Shown here in pieces: positions 48,063 to 57,786 of a stretch of 64,000 bases of DNA. A program made the translations under genes and the position numbers. The stretch is from Enterococcus larvae (GTDB lineage Bacteria > Bacillota > Bacilli > Lactobacillales > Enterococcaceae), in assembly GCF_017830045.1 (NCBI RefSeq), contig NZ_JAEDXU010000001.1:434001-498000 (forward strand), written 5' to 3'. The notes beneath the pieces were generated by a model. That model saw nothing but the letters and a program-made list of their open reading frames with translations, was not told the DNA's origin and made no database searches. Numbering within the stretch: position 1 is the stretch's first letter; every line of letters begins with the position of its first letter.

Positions 48063-51000
48063 TTATCTCAAAAAACGACTAGCTCGTTTCAAAATATAAT
48101 CAGCATTACCTCCATTTACATTTTGAGTAACTCTATTAGCATTATTCGTTGTGTGATTGATATTGTTGACCACTGTAGATACTGCTGGAGTAAGTCCTTG
48201 AACACTAAAGCGACTCGTCATTGTCCTAAATGCTCCTTGGACATCCAAATTATTTACTCGCTTCATGAAGTCAATACCAAAGGTACTAACAGCAGAACGA
48301 CGTTGGACAAACTCTCCTGGAGTCAACATTGCTGGTACAGTATCCGTTCCTTTTCTCTTAAAAATACTAGCTAAGCCTTTAGCATAGCCACTTTCTACAA
48401 TACCACCTGTTGCTAAATTCAGAGGTCTTCCACCTGCATAACTAGATCCATTTGAATTATTACTCGGAGTAGGCCCATTACTTGTTGCAGTCATACTAAC
48501 ACTGACAGACAGGCCTTCTACTGCATCTTTGATTCCATTTACTAAAGAATTTCCAAGAGCTATCCCTGCATCTCTGAATTTTGTCATTGTAGATGAATCA
48601 CTTTTTCCGAGATCATTGATTACTGTGTCCATCTCTTTTGAGATGTTTTTAATCGCTTCTATCAATCCTTTAGTAAGACCATCTTTATACGCAGTTCCTA
48701 CAGATTCAAATTCAGATATCAGATTTTTAAGAGTTGTATTAATGAGTGTTGTAAACTCACTTCCAATTGTTTCTACTGGTTTATCTGCATTGTATTGAGC
48801 CATAATTTCAGTTGCAAAATCTTTACCAAACTGAGTAAATCTAGGAATCAAATCCTCTAACTTGCCTGCTAGAGTCGTAAAAACTTCCGCACTACTAGTA
48901 ATCGTGGCAGCGTTATCTTGATTTTCTTTATCAGTAACAAACTTCTGAAGTTCTCCTAAGCATTGCTTAACAGCAGTCACTTTGTCTTGAAAATCTGTAA
49001 ATTTTATTTGGGGAACATTTTGAATATCTGTTATTAAAGCATTCATTAGCCCAACTTTCTTAGTTGCGTCATCGATTTGTTCCTCAAAGGATTCAGCTGC
49101 AAAGGATTCAGTCCCCAATGTTCCTATCTGTTCTCTTTGCTTTGTCATTTCATCTATAAATCCAGTTTCTCCCCCAGTGACTTCACCGGTTGCTTCTACC
49201 TTTGTACCAAATTTTAATGAATTGACTATGCCTACGGCTTGCTCAAGCGCTTCAATACTTGGAATGAATTCTTTAGTAATGTTTTCTGTATTGAAACTAA
49301 AATCTAAAGCTTCTTCTAAAGCCTTGCCCATTAAATTCAACTTCTCTAACTTACCTACTGCATCTGTTATTGGTGAAGTCAGCTCATCCCAAGACTCAAA
49401 AGCAACTAATTCTCCGTCCTTTTTTGGTCTGAAATCTGTTGTCAGCACTTTGCTAATTGTATCTTGTATCAAACGGACTCTATCTTCAAACGTTGAAAAG
49501 CTAGTTTCATCAAAAGGAAATTTCAATGCATTATCAAGTTGGGTCCCCATTTCATTCACTTTTTCTAATTTATCAATGGCCTGCTGAATGTCATGTTCCA
49601 TTGTCCATGTCCAATCAGGCATAACCGATCGTGTTCCATCTGCTTCTTTTGGAGTGAAATCTGTTGACATTATTTTCTTAATTGCATCTTTAATACTGTC
49701 CATAGTAGTTTCAAATTGACTTACCGTTGTTTCATCAAAAGTAAAGCCTAAAGCAGTCTCCAAATGCCCAACTAGTTGGCTTAACAAATCTGCCTTATTT
49801 ACTGCATCCTGCAACGTTGTTCCATTTAGATCTATAGAAATATCAAGCTTCTCAAATTCTTTGATAACATCCTCAATATTTTGCAGCTTAGTTGTTACAT
49901 CAGGATAATTTAACGTTGTCTTTTCAATTTTCTTAAGATTCTCTGCAATGTTGGCTAGGCTTTCAACATAGTTCTTTGCATCATTTGCCTTATCTCCATC
50001 GATATCGCCACCAAAAGCCCAAGTCCAAGCATCACCAAAAATTCCTTTTGTTTTACTTAGATAGCTAAAAGTACTTTGAAGTACTTCGATTTTTTCTTGT
50101 AAGCCATCGGGATCCTTTATTTCTATTTTTTCAAGCTCTTTGACTGATTCTGCAACAGAAGCTAAGCTTTTAATTGCTTCAGCAGCATCTCCCCCAGTAG
50201 TTGTATCAATTTTTTGGCCAGTGACAGTCTTAATAAATTCTCCAACAGAGCCAGCACCTTTTTGAAGATAATCAAAGACTTGTTGAATATCATTGATTTT
50301 TGCTTCGATATCATCTGGAATCGTTATCTCATCAAATTTCTTCAACTCTTGTCCGACTTCGATCAGTTTTAAAATACCTTCTGCTGCAACTGCTGTATTG
50401 ATTGTTCCCATGGCGCTCTTAAATAGATCAAATGCACTGGCAAGACTGGATTGTGTAAAGTAACCAATCGCCTTCGCAATATTTTCAATTTTTGTTTTTA
50501 CACCATCTATATCTTCTGGAACATTTTTATCCAGCTGAGCAATAGCTTCTGAAGTGTGGATCAGTTCTTCGGCTACAGCGTATACGGTAGCTAGACCCGC
50601 TCCAGCGATCAAAGCTCCGATTCCCGATGAAGTCAGCGCACCAACAACACCAACAAGGACACTCATACCACCGATTGCAACGCCGATGCTTCCGAGCTTC
50701 TCAGCTACTTTACCAATATCTCGTGGAACTTTTTTATCAATTTGGCCTAACGCATCAGCTGCCTTTCCTAGGAGATCCGTGATTCCACTGATCAGCTCCA
50801 GCCCTGTCTTCGTTCCCTTGAACTTAGTTGCTACAGCACCGGCAATAACGACTAATGCACCCATTCCTAAAATGGCGATACCCATATTCCCAAGCTTATC
50901 AATCATCGAACCAAATCCAGAGGGAACTTTTTTATCGATTTTCCCCATCGCATCAGCGGCTTTTCCTAACAACGTGGTTATTTCACTTATAAGTTCCAAA

Positions 51001-52370
51001 CCGGCTTTCGCACCCTTGAACTTAGTTGCTGCAACATCTGCAATGACAACCAATGCGCCCATTCCTAAAATGGCGATACCCATGCTTGCCAATTTAGAGA
51101 CCATCGAACCTAAATCTGATGAGATCTTGCTTGAAATCTCTCCCATTGCTTCTGCTGCTTTTCCAAGTAAATCCGTAATTTCACTGATCAACTCAATTCC
51201 GGCCTTCGCACCTTTGAATTCAGTCGCCACTAAATCAGCAATGACTACTAACGCACCCATTCCCAGAATGGCAATACCCATGCTTGCCAGTTTGGACACC
51301 ATTGAACCTAAGTCAGACGGTACCTTTTCATTGATGACCTCCATTGCTTCTGCAGTCTCTCCCAGTAGACCAATGATCTCTTTTATCATTTCTAAACCAG
51401 CCGTTGCTTGATCTGAAAACTTAGCTGACAGTCCTCCTGCCAGTGCAACCAAAGCGCCCATTCCAAGTAATGCGATACCCATACTTGCTAATTTGGAGAC
51501 CATTGAACCAAAATCAGATGGAACTTTAGCATCGATTAGCTCCATTGTTTTCGCTGTTTCCTCCAACAATACACCTATCAGCTTGATTGTTGCAAAACCA
51601 GCAAGTGCTGCCAGTGGGAATGTAACTACTAATGCCCCTGCTATCCCTACTAACAGACCCATTCCCACAATCGCTGCCCCCATAGCTAATAGCTTGGACA
51701 GCATCGAGTCAAGATTGGATGGAACATTTTTCTCGATTTTCTCTATATGTTTTGATGCGGTTTGAATGCTGATTGATATCTCTTTAAGCGACTTCAGTTC
51801 CTCAACCTTTGAGGTAAGAACACTCATATCAAAGTCCATTTTTGTCTGGATATTCATGCTGATCTCGCCCTTGATACTAGGCAAGGAGATGCTTTGAAGT
51901 GCTCCAAGCTGCTGCATTTTTTCGCTTAATCGGTCGATTTCTGAGATTGCTTGTTGAACACCATCCATCTCAATATGGAGAACAGCTTTTCTACCATTCA
52001 AATAATCAAGCTCTCTATTCAGCTTGATCAACACTGCTTCAGCATGCAGCAACTGATCGATTGAAACCAATAATTTTACTTTTCTTGCTTGCAGCCGATT
52101 CATTTGCAAGGTAACATTGGAAATTTTCTTTGCTGTATAATCCAGTTGTGATGTATCTGTTTGGAGTTTTGCTTTTTGAGTAGACAGCTTTTTCAATTGA
52201 TTGTTAATTGCCTTAACTGATTTCTCAGCTTGTTTCAATTTCTCTACATTTTTCTGGATACCCGGCAGCTGCTTTTGCAGCTTTTTAAGCTGAGTATTGA
52301 CTTTGGACAGTTCCTTTTGAACTTCCTTTGAATTACTATCAATGTCTATTGATATTTTTTCTACAGCCAC
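48063..52370 (-). CDS. Tape measure protein
   Basis: 1435 residues, GTG start with AGGAGG upstream. Coiled-coil N-terminus (KVNTQLKKLQKQLPGIQ), hydrophobic repeats in the middle, helical spacer, and a C-terminal GFPAGG-like segment (ATGGIVESGYAKGLA, VPAMLTPGEFVQ). Length sets the tail length; the family rule of about 1.5 angstrom per residue would give a tail of roughly 200 nm. Preceded by the chaperone genes, as in siphophages. Confidence 0.88.
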   Translation of the reverse strand: MAVEKISIDIDSNSKEVQKELSKVNTQLKKLQKQLPGIQKNVEKLKQAEKSVKAINNQLKKLSTQKAKLQTDTSQLDYTAKKISNVTLQMNRLQARKVKLLVSIDQLLHAEAVLIKLNRELDYLNGRKAVLHIEMDGVQQAISEIDRLSEKMQQLGALQSISLPSIKGEISMNIQTKMDFDMSVLTSKVEELKSLKEISISIQTASKHIEKIEKNVPSNLDSMLSKLLAMGAAIVGMGLLVGIAGALVVTFPLAALAGFATIKLIGVLLEETAKTMELIDAKVPSDFGSMVSKLASMGIALLGMGALVALAGGLSAKFSDQATAGLEMIKEIIGLLGETAEAMEVINEKVPSDLGSMVSKLASMGIAILGMGALVVIADLVATEFKGAKAGIELISEITDLLGKAAEAMGEISSKISSDLGSMVSKLASMGIAILGMGALVVIADVAATKFKGAKAGLELISEITTLLGKAADAMGKIDKKVPSGFGSMIDKLGNMGIAILGMGALVVIAGAVATKFKGTKTGLELISGITDLLGKAADALGQIDKKVPRDIGKVAEKLGSIGVAIGGMSVLVGVVGALTSSGIGALIAGAGLATVYAVAEELIHTSEAIAQLDKNVPEDIDGVKTKIENIAKAIGYFTQSSLASAFDLFKSAMGTINTAVAAEGILKLIEVGQELKKFDEITIPDDIEAKINDIQQVFDYLQKGAGSVGEFIKTVTGQKIDTTTGGDAAEAIKSLASVAESVKELEKIEIKDPDGLQEKIEVLQSTFSYLSKTKGIFGDAWTWAFGGDIDGDKANDAKNYVESLANIAENLKKIEKTTLNYPDVTTKLQNIEDVIKEFEKLDISIDLNGTTLQDAVNKADLLSQLVGHLETALGFTFDETTVSQFETTMDSIKDAIKKIMSTDFTPKEADGTRSVMPDWTWTMEHDIQQAIDKLEKVNEMGTQLDNALKFPFDETSFSTFEDRVRLIQDTISKVLTTDFRPKKDGELVAFESWDELTSPITDAVGKLEKLNLMGKALEEALDFSFNTENITKEFIPSIEALEQAVGIVNSLKFGTKVEATGEVTGGETGFIDEMTKQREQIGTLGTESFAAESFEEQIDDATKKVGLMNALITDIQNVPQIKFTDFQDKVTAVKQCLGELQKFVTDKENQDNAATITSSAEVFTTLAGKLEDLIPRFTQFGKDFATEIMAQYNADKPVETIGSEFTTLINTTLKNLISEFESVGTAYKDGLTKGLIEAIKNISKEMDTVINDLGKSDSSTMTKFRDAGIALGNSLVNGIKDAVEGLSVSVSMTATSNGPTPSNNSNGSSYAGGRPLNLATGGIVESGYAKGLASIFKRKGTDTVPAMLTPGEFVQRRSAVSTFGIDFMKRVNNLDVQGAFRTMTSRFSVQGLTPAVSTVVNNINHTTNNANRVTQNVNGGNADYILKRASRFLR
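50600..51750 (-). repeat. Tandem 67-residue (201-bp) repeats in the tape measure gene
   Basis: About five to six units of 67 codons share SMVSKLASMGIAxLGMGALV and AGLELISEITxLLGKAAxAM. Copies are very similar at DNA level in the centre. Unequal recombination here would change tail length in steps. Confidence 0.8.
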
Positions 52371-52458
52371 TCTGCCGCCTCCTTTCTATAGTTGTAATGA
52401 ATAAGCATGATAAGTAATCTATCCTACTTGTTTATTAGAACCTTTTTTCGACAAACAA

Positions 52459-52782
52459 AAAGGTATGAGCAAAACACTCATACCTTTTACTTCCTAGTCT
52501 AATTCTTATCATGGTAACACTGGACAAATTCAAAAAGGCTATTGGATTAAAGTAAATCAAGAATCTACATAGAATTCTCAAAGATTAAACACCAGCTACT
52601 TTCTGAAGTTTACTTCTATAGCCATAAGCTGCTCATAAAATCTTCCAGTTCACAATACGCCATTTAATAATACAATTGTAAAAAGAATCTTAATATGAAT
52701 AGTCCGTGATTCGTTCATATGGCTACTATATAAAAAACAAAAAAGAGTTCGGGAATCAAGTGTGCCCAAACTCTTTTTATAA
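52459..52782 (-). terminator. Two terminator-like hairpins between chaperone and tape measure genes
   Basis: AAAAGGTATGAG/CTCATACCTTTT (52459-52492) and AAAGAGTTTGGGC... with CCGAACTCTTT (about 52741-52782), each with Ts following on the minus strand. They would reduce read-through into the tape measure gene. No gene is seen in 52371-52842. Confidence 0.6.
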
Positions 52783-52842
52783 TAGAAGTCTCCTGTTGAA
52801 TCATCTAAATCAGCGCCTATATCCTCTTGTAGAGTTCCAGCA

Positions 52843-53705
52843 TTAATCTGCCAGATCTTCATTTGTATAGAACAGCACCGCATATTCTCTTGGTTTTTTG
52901 ACTTTTCGTTTCGTCTCATTCCCCAGTGACTTCCATTCCAGAAAGTTCTTATAGCTTTCCTCATTCGCATATTGTCCATAAGCCACCAGCAGTTCCGCAA
53001 CTCCCCAGTGATCCATGATCACATTAGGACGCTGCGATAGTATTTTTGCTACATAATGAGCCATGTACGTATAGATGTTCAGGTTGGCAAAAAATGATTG
53101 CGTCTCCTCTTCTACTGTTGTCTCATTTTCGCAGGATCTTCTATAGATTACCCGAAAAAAACGTCTGCTTCATTGAAGACTTCCGGATGGTTATCCATGA
53201 TTTTGTTCAGATTTTCGATAACAGAGAATGGCAGCATGTACTCACCCAGCTGATCATCGATTCCAAGAAATGTTGCGACCAAGTTATAGATGGCTAAATG
53301 GACCTCATCGCCGGCACCAATAAAGATTGACAGCAGCTCTTCCTTTTCAAACCCTTCAACATCCCCATTCTCTTTCAGTTTGTTGAAAAATGGTGTGATT
53401 TTCATAATTGCATCAACGATTTTCAAATCTGAACGAGGAGTGATCGATACGTCTTCAAAATTTACGCTGAATACATAAAATGGACCTACTTCTTTTGCCC
53501 CCTCAGGTTTTTCTTCAAAAAAGTCCTGTGGTACACGGAATTTCATACTGTAGTCAGCCTGCTTTACTTCTGTTTTATTTGCATCTCCAATCACCGAAAT
53601 TTCTTGGTCCTTTACAACCGCAAACGGTGTTTCATCTTCATTCGTTTTCTTCAATTTATCACTGATCGCTAAAAAATCAGCGGCTTTCATGCCTTTTTCT
53701 CCCAT
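52843..53705 (-). CDS. Tail assembly chaperone fusion (gpGT-like) made by -1 frameshift
   Basis: The first chaperone frame (53705-53148) ends just after T TTT TTC (53154-53160), a classic slippery heptamer in the right phase. Slipping back one base enters an open frame that runs without a stop through ATG 53064 to 52843, adding about 100 residues (ending NEDLAD). This matches the lambda G/GT scheme: both products chaperone the tape measure. The position immediately before the tape measure gene supports it. Confidence 0.75.
53148..53705 (-). CDS. Tail assembly chaperone (gpG-like)
   Basis: 185 residues, acidic, no enzymatic motif, with AGGAGG before ATG 53705. Lies between the major tail protein and the tape measure genes. 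Its final codons DVFFG* contain the slippery site. Typical size for a siphophage tail assembly chaperone. Confidence 0.78.
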   Translation of the reverse strand: MGEKGMKAADFLAISDKLKKTNEDETPFAVVKDQEISVIGDANKTEVKQADYSMKFRVPQDFFEEKPEGAKEVGPFYVFSVNFEDVSITPRSDLKIVDAIMKITPFFNKLKENGDVEGFEKEELLSIFIGAGDEVHLAIYNLVATFLGIDDQLGEYMLPFSVIENLNKIMDNHPEVFNEADVFFG

Positions 53706-53785
53706 ATCTCTGTTCCTCCTAAAATTTAAATTATCAGAATCTGAGATAAAGTGATCTCAGTTATTCAACTACACATTTTCATCAA

Positions 53786-53873
53786 GCAATAAACGGAAAC
53801 AGAGAGTGTTTTGAAATAATCATAATTGAATTTGCTTGATGTAAAATAATAAAAATACCTCTGTCTCCGTTTC
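53786..53873 (-). terminator. Long hairpin after the major tail protein gene
   Basis: AAACGGAGACAGAG pairs with CTCTGTTTCCGTTT, and inner ACATCAAGCAA pairs with TTGCTTGATG. Probably attenuates transcription after the abundant tail protein. Confidence 0.6.
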
Positions 53874-53880
53874 AAATCAA

Positions 53881-55203
53881 TTATTCAGTAATACGGTACA
53901 TTTCAAAGAAGTTGCCGTTTTTATCACGTTGTACGGAAATAGTGAACTCAAAAGTTGTTTCTTCATTATTCACTGTTCCAGGGAATGATGTAATCAAAAC
54001 GTTGTTGTATACATAGTTCTGTTTCACGCCATCTGTTTGTTCCTGAGTGAATGACATACGAACACGGCGTTCATCCAGAGAAGCTTCGCTTCCAACAAAG
54101 TGCTCAACATCCACTGTTTTCGGATAGCTGATAACAATTGCTTTTCCAACTAATGATTCATGGAATAAGATTTTTCCGGAATCCAGAACGATAAATTGTT
54201 TTTCATTGATATCAACAACTACCGGTGTATTTACACGACTCAATAATGATTCAGTCACGTTACAGATATCAGCAATTGCCGCTGTAGTAAAGGCACACTC
54301 GTCCATATTCATATCAGCAAGCTGAACATATCCATAAGTTACCCCATCGATTTCTGTAGAAGAAATTGTTCGCTCTGTTGTTTGGATCAACCAGCCCGTT
54401 GTTTGCTCGCCTTTTGACATCAATGGATTCAATTTCCAATAGTTCGCTGTAGCGCTTTTACCAGTCAAAGTACGTTCAATTGCGATGCTTGTCGCATCGT
54501 AGCCGGCACCAAAGCAGCTCGCTTCAACTGGATCAACAGTCATTTCACCGGCAAATTCATCGATACAGCCGATTTTAACAACATCGTTCACTTCAAAATC
54601 TTCGATACTGTTGTATACGTAAATTGAAGAGAAACCTACTGTACCAATTACTGTATCCTCCGGAGTTGCTTCAGCCTTAAGGATGATCCCGCCTTCGCTT
54701 GCCATCCAGCCTGTACCTTTTTGTTCTTCCGGCACTTTGGAAAGGTCAATAACAACTGGATGGAAGCCAGCTTCTTTCACAATGATTTCTTTTTTATATA
54801 CATCTGCATTCGTCTGACCTTGATCAGAAATATCAGAAACTGCAGTATCTAGTTGATACGTCCCCGCTGCTGGGAAATGAACATAATACGTGATCACACC
54901 CGCTGCGAAGTCTGTTGCATCTGCATTTACTGCAAAAGTAGCACTTGAAGCTGTTCCTACGCCATTCATAACCGTTAATGTCCCAGAATTTTTACAGCCC
55001 TCTGCAAGACAATTGAATGAATCTTTGGGAATGCTGTATGCATTGAATGCAGCGCTTGTTCCAGTATAGTCAATATAATTCTTTGTGTTCACTTTCACGC
55101 AGCTGTCGATATCAGCAAGTACCGCAAAGTCAACCTCTACCAGTTTATTTAGTGATTTCATTCCGATTTTGGAAATTAATGTATCATTTGCACATCTTGT
55201 CAT
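53881..55203 (-). CDS. Major tail tube protein
   Basis: 440 residues, beta-rich, AGGAGG before ATG 55203. N-terminal part MKSLNKLVEVDFAVLADID followed by added Ig-like or insertion domains (AGTYQLDTAVSDI), and a tube-type C-terminus (RRVRMSFTQEQTDGVKQNYVYNN). Position first among tail genes, upstream of chaperones, fits the tube protein. No contractile sheath gene accompanies it. Confidence 0.75.
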   Translation of the reverse strand: MTRCANDTLISKIGMKSLNKLVEVDFAVLADIDSCVKVNTKNYIDYTGTSAAFNAYSIPKDSFNCLAEGCKNSGTLTVMNGVGTASSATFAVNADATDFAAGVITYYVHFPAAGTYQLDTAVSDISDQGQTNADVYKKEIIVKEAGFHPVVIDLSKVPEEQKGTGWMASEGGIILKAEATPEDTVIGTVGFSSIYVYNSIEDFEVNDVVKIGCIDEFAGEMTVDPVEASCFGAGYDATSIAIERTLTGKSATANYWKLNPLMSKGEQTTGWLIQTTERTISSTEIDGVTYGYVQLADMNMDECAFTTAAIADICNVTESLLSRVNTPVVVDINEKQFIVLDSGKILFHESLVGKAIVISYPKTVDVEHFVGSEASLDERRVRMSFTQEQTDGVKQNYVYNNVLITSFPGTVNNEETTFEFTISVQRDKNGNFFEMYRITE

Positions 55204-55218
55204 TTATAATTCCTCCTA

Positions 55219-55368
55219 TTATTGGTTGTTTTGAACGACACGCGTAGCATCTCGTTCGTATCTTCTACCGCTTTTTTGATTCAATGTCTGCAGCTTTCCT
55301 TGAATAAATGCCTGTACATCTACAGCATCCTTCTTAGTCACTTCTTTTGTCTTTTTTTCTTTTGCCAT
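55219..55368 (-). CDS. 49-residue basic protein
   Basis: A short frame with GGAGG before ATG 55368: MAKEKKTKEVTKKDAVDVQA..., ending RYERDATRVVQNNQ. It lies just before the tail tube gene with 15 bases between. No family known; a small structural or connector role is possible. The following gap 55369-55673 holds only an ATGATGG/CCATCAT hairpin. Confidence 0.65.
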   Translation of the reverse strand: MAKEKKTKEVTKKDAVDVQAFIQGKLQTLNQKSGRRYERDATRVVQNNQ

Positions 55369-55673
55369 TTTCTTTCCTCCTATGTTTTACCGTTGAATAC
55401 GGCTTTTTATTTATGAGCGGATCTTCTGACTCAGCAGAGATTCGGACACCATTAATCAGCCAGGTTCATTTACCCTATGATGGACAAACCATCATGTGAC
55501 AAGATAGATACCTGATAAATCTGGAAGTTACTCATCTTTTTATGATTTTCCTGATGCATGTTCATCATAAATAAAATGGTTTTATCTTCTCATTTTCTGT
55601 ACCAGCTGTCTTTATTCTTTCAAACAGCCAGCTTATGGATTTCATTGCCATACCACGTATTCCTTCATTGGAT

Positions 55674-55916
55674 CTATACTTCTTTAAATAGCATAGTGGA
55701 GCCTTTACCTGAGCCGTAGCTTTGCTCCAACAAAAATTGACCGTCACGCTCGTTCATTGTATATACTTCCCCGGCATGGAAGGTTCTAGCCTGACCACTT
55801 GGCAGTACCAGCCTCTTTTCCCTTTGGAAAGTGTATTTAGATACTCGCCTACTCCCACACGAAGAGCAGCCGGATTTCTTTTCTTGACTTTTGATTCCCA
55901 TGAATTGAATGTTCAT
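55674..55916 (-). CDS. 80-residue protein with CxxC motif
   Basis: AGGAGG site before ATG 55916. CSSCGSRRV near the N-terminus suggests metal binding; the rest is polar (FHAGEVYTMNERDGQFLLEQ). It resembles small head-tail or tail completion proteins in position only. Confidence 0.6.
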   Translation of the reverse strand: MNIQFMGIKSQEKKSGCSSCGSRRVSKYTFQREKRLVLPSGQARTFHAGEVYTMNERDGQFLLEQSYGSGKGSTMLFKEV

Positions 55917-55975
55917 TCCACAGACCTCCTGTTTTAAGATAGTTATGCCTCAACTGTTTATCCGATAAAATCCGT

Positions 55976-56302
55976 TCAGACGTCTATTTCTTCCGATTCA
56001 GCCTCTATTATCTCTACAACTGGATAAGAAATTCTTTTTGCTCGCCCACCACAGGATTTACAAAAATGTTCTGTATAATTGATTTTTAAGGCCTTCAGCT
56101 CATTTACCAAGTGTTCAGAATACCGCCTGTCGATTTTGGCATTTTTCAGTGAGCGGATAAATAGCTGATCCTCATTCAGTTCATAAGCCTGCCCCGGCTC
56201 CAAGCGAATATGAATATAGGTTGATTTTCCGTCTTGATTTTGAGCAACATTCAATGTTGTTGCAGTTTTGATTGGATCAATCAATTTATAATATCTAGCC
56301 AT
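55976..56302 (-). CDS. 108-residue protein with CxxC motif
   Basis: From ATG 56302. Basic start MARYYKLIDPIKTATTL, CKSCGG near the C-terminus, acidic end. An 18-codon ORF starting at a GTG (about 56352, with AAAGG upstream) overlaps this start by a few bases and may couple translation. First gene after the ~1 kb gap. No family known. Confidence 0.6.
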   Translation of the reverse strand: MARYYKLIDPIKTATTLNVAQNQDGKSTYIHIRLEPGQAYELNEDQLFIRSLKNAKIDRRYSEHLVNELKALKINYTEHFCKSCGGRAKRISYPVVEIIEAESEEIDV

Positions 56303-56669
56303 ACGCAATAACCATTTCCGCTGTCTTCATCAGTAAAATATTTGCCTTCACAGAATCATCTCAACCTTTCTCTTACAAAATTTTTCATTCTTTTGTCTTT
56401 CAAAAACAACTGTCTGCAGCTATTTTTTTAGGTTTCTCTCATTAATTATTGTTTGTAGGAAGTCTTTCACACACTTGTTTCTGACTTTAGAAGCACACTA
56501 TTTGTTTCCAACATGGAGCGTTTGAAAGCCGTTCAATGGATGATTGATGCTGTGCTTACCTTGTTACTTCTATTTCCATTATTTTTGAGAGAAACTGTAC
56601 TCTTTTTCACTCATTGAAAAAGATGAATGATTGATTGGATTCTTCAGACATATCATTCACTAAAACAAC

Positions 56670-56888
56670 TTATATAAACCTCCTCCTAGTTTGTTCCAAA
56701 CATTCCAATGAATGTCTGCTTTTAGGGTGTCTGCCACACACTGATCTATATAATCGCAGATAAACTTCCAGCCGCTTTTTGCTCAATTGGCGATCAATAA
56801 GGTTCATCTGACGGAATTTTTCAACACAGCAACGATGCCTCTTAATCAGTAAAGCTATTGATAACACTTCGAGGCTTTTCTGTTCCAT
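56670..56888 (-). CDS. Doubtful 72-residue ORF
   Basis: Begins MEQKSLEVLSIALLIKRH and is basic with two Cys, but has no ribosome site upstream and no recognisable family. May be a relic of a lost phage gene or chance. Confidence 0.2.
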   Translation of the reverse strand: MEQKSLEVLSIALLIKRHRCCVEKFRQMNLIDRQLSKKRLEVYLRLYRSVCGRHPKSRHSLECLEQTRRRFI

Positions 56889-57005
56889 AATTCTAAAAAC
56901 AGATGTCTATCAAATAACCACCGGGCTTTATATTCAAGCTGTGCATACTCGTTGACTGGAAGAGATTAAAATAGTAAGTTTTGGGCTTCCATCAGTCGAG
57001 TCCTG

Positions 57006-57330
57006 CATTTCTTGATGTCACTATCTTATAATGAATTTCTACTTCTAAAATCCGTAAATCATTCGTTTTTTTTACCGATCAACTTATTCCAACTAGCTGT
57101 TATTCCTGAAAAATGGATTGAGAGCAATGATCATGGATATCTTTTTTAGAAGTGGCGATTGCAATATAGCAGCAGCCTTTCTGTAAAAATGAACCTAGAA
57201 TCTATGAGGCATCTATTGATTGAAAAGGATTATCTAAGTCAATTTATTTGGGCCTTCATCAATCGATACCGTTGTTCATATTTTCTTGATAATACTATTT
57301 TATAGTGAAAATACCGTTCAAAAATCCGTG
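57006..57330 (-). promoter_or_regulatory. Two copies of a late-promoter-like motif
   Basis: On the minus strand both read TTTCA-N-TATAARATAGT followed by ATCAAGAAA (TATAAAATAGTATTATCAAG in one). A third copy lies at 45220-45262. They stand in front of structural genes and just after the RinA-like gene, so they may be its target promoters. Confidence 0.55.
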
Positions 57331-57349
57331 AATCGTCCGTGAATCCAGC

Positions 57350-57769
57350 TTAGATATTTAAGTTCAAATCTTTAGCTACTTCTAAAAAAAAGCGATCCCT
57401 CAGCTCAAAGGCTTTGGTTCTTCCCACAAAAATCAACCCATTTGTTATTAGTCCCTGAATTGTATATTTCGGCATCCTCCGCATATAAAGCTCTCGTATG
57501 ATCACTTTTGTATCTTCACAGCATTCGTCTAATAGATTGGCAACAACCTGCTTGTTGCGTTCCAATCCCAGAAGCCGCTGATCCTGCTCAATCGTGATCA
57601 TCATATTGTCTTGATGGTCATAACTGGATTTATTTCCTCGAATATCTGCATTCAGATCACTTTCTCGATGAGGATAGCGAAGCTCCTCCTCTCGTTGCTT
57701 GATATATTCATTAATTCGGGGATAGTCCGCAAGAATATCCTTGATATAGTTAAATGTCGATTTTCGCAT
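57350..57769 (-). CDS. RinA/ArpU-family phage late activator
   Basis: 139 residues. N-terminal helix (TFNYIKDILADYPRINEYI) with REEELRYP and C-terminal helix-turn-helix-like segment (YTIQGLITNGLIFVGRTKAFELRDRFF) match RinA-type regulators that switch on late genes in Gram-positive phages. AAAGGAG before ATG. Confidence 0.75.
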   Translation of the reverse strand: MRKSTFNYIKDILADYPRINEYIKQREEELRYPHRESDLNADIRGNKSSYDHQDNMMITIEQDQRLLGLERNKQVVANLLDECCEDTKVIIRELYMRRMPKYTIQGLITNGLIFVGRTKAFELRDRFFLEVAKDLNLNI

Positions 57770-57786
57770 AAGAACAGCTCCTTTTT

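Larger units (their letters stand above)
56309..57349. other. ~1 kb gene-poor gap at the expected head-gene position, with promoter-like repeats
   Basis: Between the RinA-like activator and the first tail genes. It holds two ~110-bp related segments (56957-57058 and 57221-57330), each ending in the motif shared with 45.2 kb. One weak ORF (56670-56888) lacks a ribosome site. In a complete siphophage, terminase, portal and capsid genes would sit here. Confidence 0.65.

Noticed and set aside
50554-51411. 285-codon plus-strand ORF opposite the tape measure gene
   Set aside because: It is the antisense of the repeated region of the tape measure gene, Ser/Pro/Ile-rich, without a ribosome site; length results from the repeats.
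52650-53000. 116-codon minus-strand ORF
   Set aside because: Overlaps the second chaperone frame out of phase and runs through a terminator hairpin; no ribosome site.
55565-55747. 60-codon minus-strand ORF
   Set aside because: Overlaps the well-supported 80-residue gene out of phase and lacks a ribosome site.
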